Source: CAVUEG01 sp963740525
Lineage (GTDB): Bacteria > Actinomycetota > Actinomycetes > Propionibacteriales > Nocardioidaceae
Direction of reading: 5' to 3'
Length of the DNA stretch: 64,000 nucleotides
NCBI GenBank assembly: GCA_963740525.1
Contig: CAVUEG010000011.1
Location: 1 to 64,000 of the forward strand
Positions within the stretch are counted from its first letter, which is position 1. Each line of letters begins with the position of its first letter. The notes beneath the pieces are model-generated. The model saw only the letters and a list, made by a program, of their open reading frames with translations, did not search any database and was not told where the DNA came from. Of the stretch, positions 62,108-64,000 are shown piece by piece. The position numbers and the translations under genes were made by a program.

Positions 62108-63186
62108 GGGCAATCCTGCTCGCGGGCGGGCTGTCGTTGATCCTGACCCTCTCCGGGACCGTCTTCGCCATCCGGGTGCTGACCCGGCAGGGCTACGGCC
62201 AGCTGATCCGCGACGACGGCCCCACCTCGCACCACACGAAGCGGGGGACGCCCACGATGGGTGGCCTGGTGATCATCCTGGCCACCGTCATCAGCTACTT
62301 CACCGCCAAGCTGATCACCCAGTCGGCACCGAGCTCGTCGGCGCTCCTGTTGTTGTTCCTGTTCGTCGGCCTGGGAGCCGTTGGCTTCCTCGACGACTTC
62401 ATCGCGATCGCCAAGCAGCGCAGTCTCGGTCTGCGCAGCAAGGCCAAGCTCGTCGGGCAGACCGTGATCGCGGTGATCTTCTGCTGGCTCGCGCTCTCGC
62501 CGAGGCTCGAGGACGACCGGGGCCAGGCCCCGGCGTCGCACGCAGTGTCGTTCCTGCGGGACCTGCCCACGTTCACTCTCCCCACGGTGGTGATCGTGGT
62601 GTTCATGCTGGTGATGATCTCCGGCACCAGCAACGGAGTGAACCTCACCGATGGGCTCGACGGCCTCGCCACCGGCGCGTCGACGATGGTGTTCGGGGCC
62701 TACACGCTCGTGAACATCTGGCAGAACAACCAGGCGTGCGGGATCTCCCCGGGTGCCAGCTGCTACGAGGTCCGGGACCCGCTCGACCTCGCGGTGGTGG
62801 CTGCCGCGCTGACGGGATCCTGCTTCGGCTTCCTGTGGTGGAACGCCTCGCCTGCCCGGATCTTCATGGGAGACACCGGGTCCCTCGCTCTCGGCGGAGC
62901 GCTGGCCGGCATGGCCATCCTGACCCGCACCGAGCTCCTGCTCGTCGTACTCGGCGGGCTCTTCGTCATGCAGACGACGTCGGTGATCCTGCAGGTGGGC
63001 TTCTTCAAGCTCACCGGGGGCAAGCGACTGTTCCGGATGACGCCGCTGCACCATCACTTCGAGCTCAAGAACTGGGCGGAGATCACCATCGTGATCCGCT
63101 TCTGGATCATCGCCGGCATCTGCGTCGCGACCGGCCTCGGGCTCTTCTACGCCGAATGGGTCGCGGAGTCTGAGGTCCACCGATGA
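62104..63186 (+). CDS. mraY: phospho-N-acetylmuramoyl-pentapeptide-transferase
   Basis: Integral membrane enzyme of 360 residues making lipid I from UDP-MurNAc-pentapeptide and undecaprenyl phosphate. Ten helices are apparent. Signature loops are KRGTPTMGGLVII, GFLDDFIAIAKQRSLGLRSKAKLVGQ (Asp-Asp), NGVNLTDGLDGLATGAS and TPLHHHFELKNWAE (the HHH loop). NASPARIFMGDTGSLALGG is also present. The insert between helices 4 and 5 (SPRLEDDRGQAPASH) is typical of actinobacteria. The frame is intact and overlapped by four bases on both sides. Confidence 0.96.
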   Translation: MRAILLAGGLSLILTLSGTVFAIRVLTRQGYGQLIRDDGPTSHHTKRGTPTMGGLVIILATVISYFTAKLITQSAPSSSALLLLFLFVGLGAVGFLDDFIAIAKQRSLGLRSKAKLVGQTVIAVIFCWLALSPRLEDDRGQAPASHAVSFLRDLPTFTLPTVVIVVFMLVMISGTSNGVNLTDGLDGLATGASTMVFGAYTLVNIWQNNQACGISPGASCYEVRDPLDLAVVAAALTGSCFGFLWWNASPARIFMGDTGSLALGGALAGMAILTRTELLLVVLGGLFVMQTTSVILQVGFFKLTGGKRLFRMTPLHHHFELKNWAEITIVIRFWIIAGICVATGLGLFYAEWVAESEVHR

Positions 63187-64000
63187 GCTCTTCTCCCGAT
63201 CCGCGTCTGCTGGGACGACGTGACTCCTGGGACGGCGTCCGCGCCGTCGTCGCGGGCTTCGGCGTCTCAGGATTCGCCGCCGCCGACAACCTGACCCACC
63301 TCGGTGCCTCGGTGGTCGCACTCGACGAGTCCGAGGCAGGAGACCGACCCGAGAAGGCCGAGCTGCTCTCGCTCTTCGGTGCCGACATCCGACTGGGCGC
63401 CGGCACGACTGCGGTGCTCCCCGACGACGTGGACGTGCTGGTCACCTCGCCCGGATGGTCGCCTTCGGCACCGCTGCTCGCCCAGGCCGTCGCGCGGGGG
63501 ATCCCGGTGTGGGGCGAGGTCGAGCTCGCCTGGCGGCTCCGCGACCCGGAGCACCAGACGCCGTGGCTGGCCGTGACCGGCACCAACGGCAAGACCACGA
63601 CCGTGCAGATGCTCGATGCGATCCTGCGCCGGTCGGGGCTGCGCAGCGTCGCCTGCGGCAACGTCGGGCTGCCGATCGTCGAGGCGGTGATGGACCCCGT
63701 GCCGTACGACGTCCTGGCCGTGGAGCTGTCGAGCTTCCAGCTCCACTACACCGAGTCGATGGCCGCCGAGTCCGCCGTCGTGCTCAACGTCGCCGAGGAC
63801 CACCTCGACTGGTACTCCGGGCCGACGGGATGGCCGAGTACGCCGCCGACAAGGGCACGCATCTACGACCGGGTCGAGCGGGCCTGCGTCTACAACGTCG
63901 CCGACTCGGCCACCGAGCAGATGGTGCGCGACGCCGACGTCATGGAGGGGGCCCGGGCGATCGGCTTCACCTTGGGCACGCCCGCGGTGGGCATGCTCGG
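63183..64000 (+). CDS. murD: UDP-N-acetylmuramoyl-L-alanine--D-glutamate ligase, 3' end outside window
   Basis: N-terminal 270 or so residues of MurD, which adds D-Glu. VRAVVAGFGVSGFAAADNLTHLGASVVALDE, LVTSPGWSPSAPLL, VWGEVELAW, LAVTGTNGKTTTVQML (P-loop), CGNVGLPIVEAV, VELSSFQLHY and NVAEDHLDWY are present. Between about 63815 and 63860 two opposite one-base shifts change DGMAEYAADKGR into an unrelated stretch, after which the original frame resumes (IYDRVERACVYNVAD). The remainder of the gene lies beyond base 64000. Confidence 0.93.
   Translation, partial: MSSSPDPRLLGRRDSWDGVRAVVAGFGVSGFAAADNLTHLGASVVALDESEAGDRPEKAELLSLFGADIRLGAGTTAVLPDDVDVLVTSPGWSPSAPLLAQAVARGIPVWGEVELAWRLRDPEHQTPWLAVTGTNGKTTTVQMLDAILRRSGLRSVACGNVGLPIVEAVMDPVPYDVLAVELSSFQLHYTESMAAESAVVLNVAEDHLDWYSGPTGWPSTPPTRARIYDRVERACVYNVADSATEQMVRDADVMEGARAIGFTLGTPAVGML

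Noticed and set aside
1..64000. tRNA, rRNA, insertion sequences and prophage genes
   Set aside because: Scanning both strands by eye for T-loop patterns, transposase motifs and phage structural genes gave no convincing case; a covariance-model search would be decisive.

Overview
The window is about 64 kb of very GC-rich DNA with dense genes, frequent GTG starts and four-base ATGA/GTGA overlaps. Gene content and order point to a Gram-positive actinobacterium, most like the Nocardioidaceae. The gene order (acyltransferase, class II DAHP synthase, PASTA-type Ser/Thr kinase, Rv2175c-type DNA-binding protein, polyprenyl synthase, MetF, then mraZ-rsmH-ftsL-ftsI-murE-murF-mraY-murD) is the conserved actinobacterial block known from Mycobacterium tuberculosis (Rv2182c to Rv2155c) and Streptomyces. 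Species-level assignment is inference.

Layout. 0-2.2 kb: the end of a Tad/Flp pilus locus (TadG-like, TadE-like, Flp pilin). 2.2-9.9 kb: ROK glucokinase, an endo/exonuclease/phosphatase-fold protein, a TIGR00300 protein, an esterase, PlsC, and a MacS-type two-component system with a flavin-reductase-like protein between kinase and regulator. 9.7-18.3 kb: a decayed copy and an intact-looking copy of a coiled-coil protein gene, glycerol kinase, a DUF1028 protein, 6-phosphofructokinase of apparent PPi type, a glycosyltransferase with a repeat tail, and a heavily interrupted RecQ-type helicase. 18.3-26 kb: subtilisin, class II DAHP synthase, threonine aldolase, two small unknowns, a second (class I) DAHP synthase behind an aromatic leader peptide/attenuator, an EamA exporter and endonuclease IV. 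26-38 kb: PknL-type kinase, LysM/transglycosylase, sulfatase, Rv2175c homologue, a secreted guanyl RNase with its barstar, polyprenyl synthase, MetF, an FAD oxidoreductase and an ATP-grasp protein. 38-41 kb: reductase, a small HTH protein behind a tandem operator, a phosphotransferase, a SigE-family sigma factor and a YbaK-type deacylase. 41.4-48.4 kb: a LexA-box-led group, DUF6504, SAV_6107-type HEPN, DnaE2, methyltransferase, DinB. 48.4-54.5 kb: L,D-transpeptidase, DUF3040, and a TgpA-like transglutaminase/DUF58/MoxR operon. 55-64 kb: the division and cell-wall (dcw) cluster, with five GTGG repeats over the mraZ promoter; murD runs off the end.

Functionally the window is dominated by envelope growth: lipid II synthesis and septal peptidoglycan synthesis (dcw), envelope kinase signalling, cell-wall crosslinking or cleavage enzymes, prenyl diphosphate and phosphatidate synthesis. 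Entry into the shikimate pathway, glycolysis/glycerol use and an SOS mutagenesis module are added.

A caution for every reader: at least 18 genes, including normally essential ones (rsmH, ftsI, murE, murD), contain single-base frame breaks. Several sit in G or C runs, and the protein continues perfectly in another frame. The simplest explanation is base-calling or assembly error rather than gene death. I therefore give such genes as one feature spanning the break and state where the break is. No tRNA, rRNA, CRISPR array, insertion sequence or prophage was recognised.
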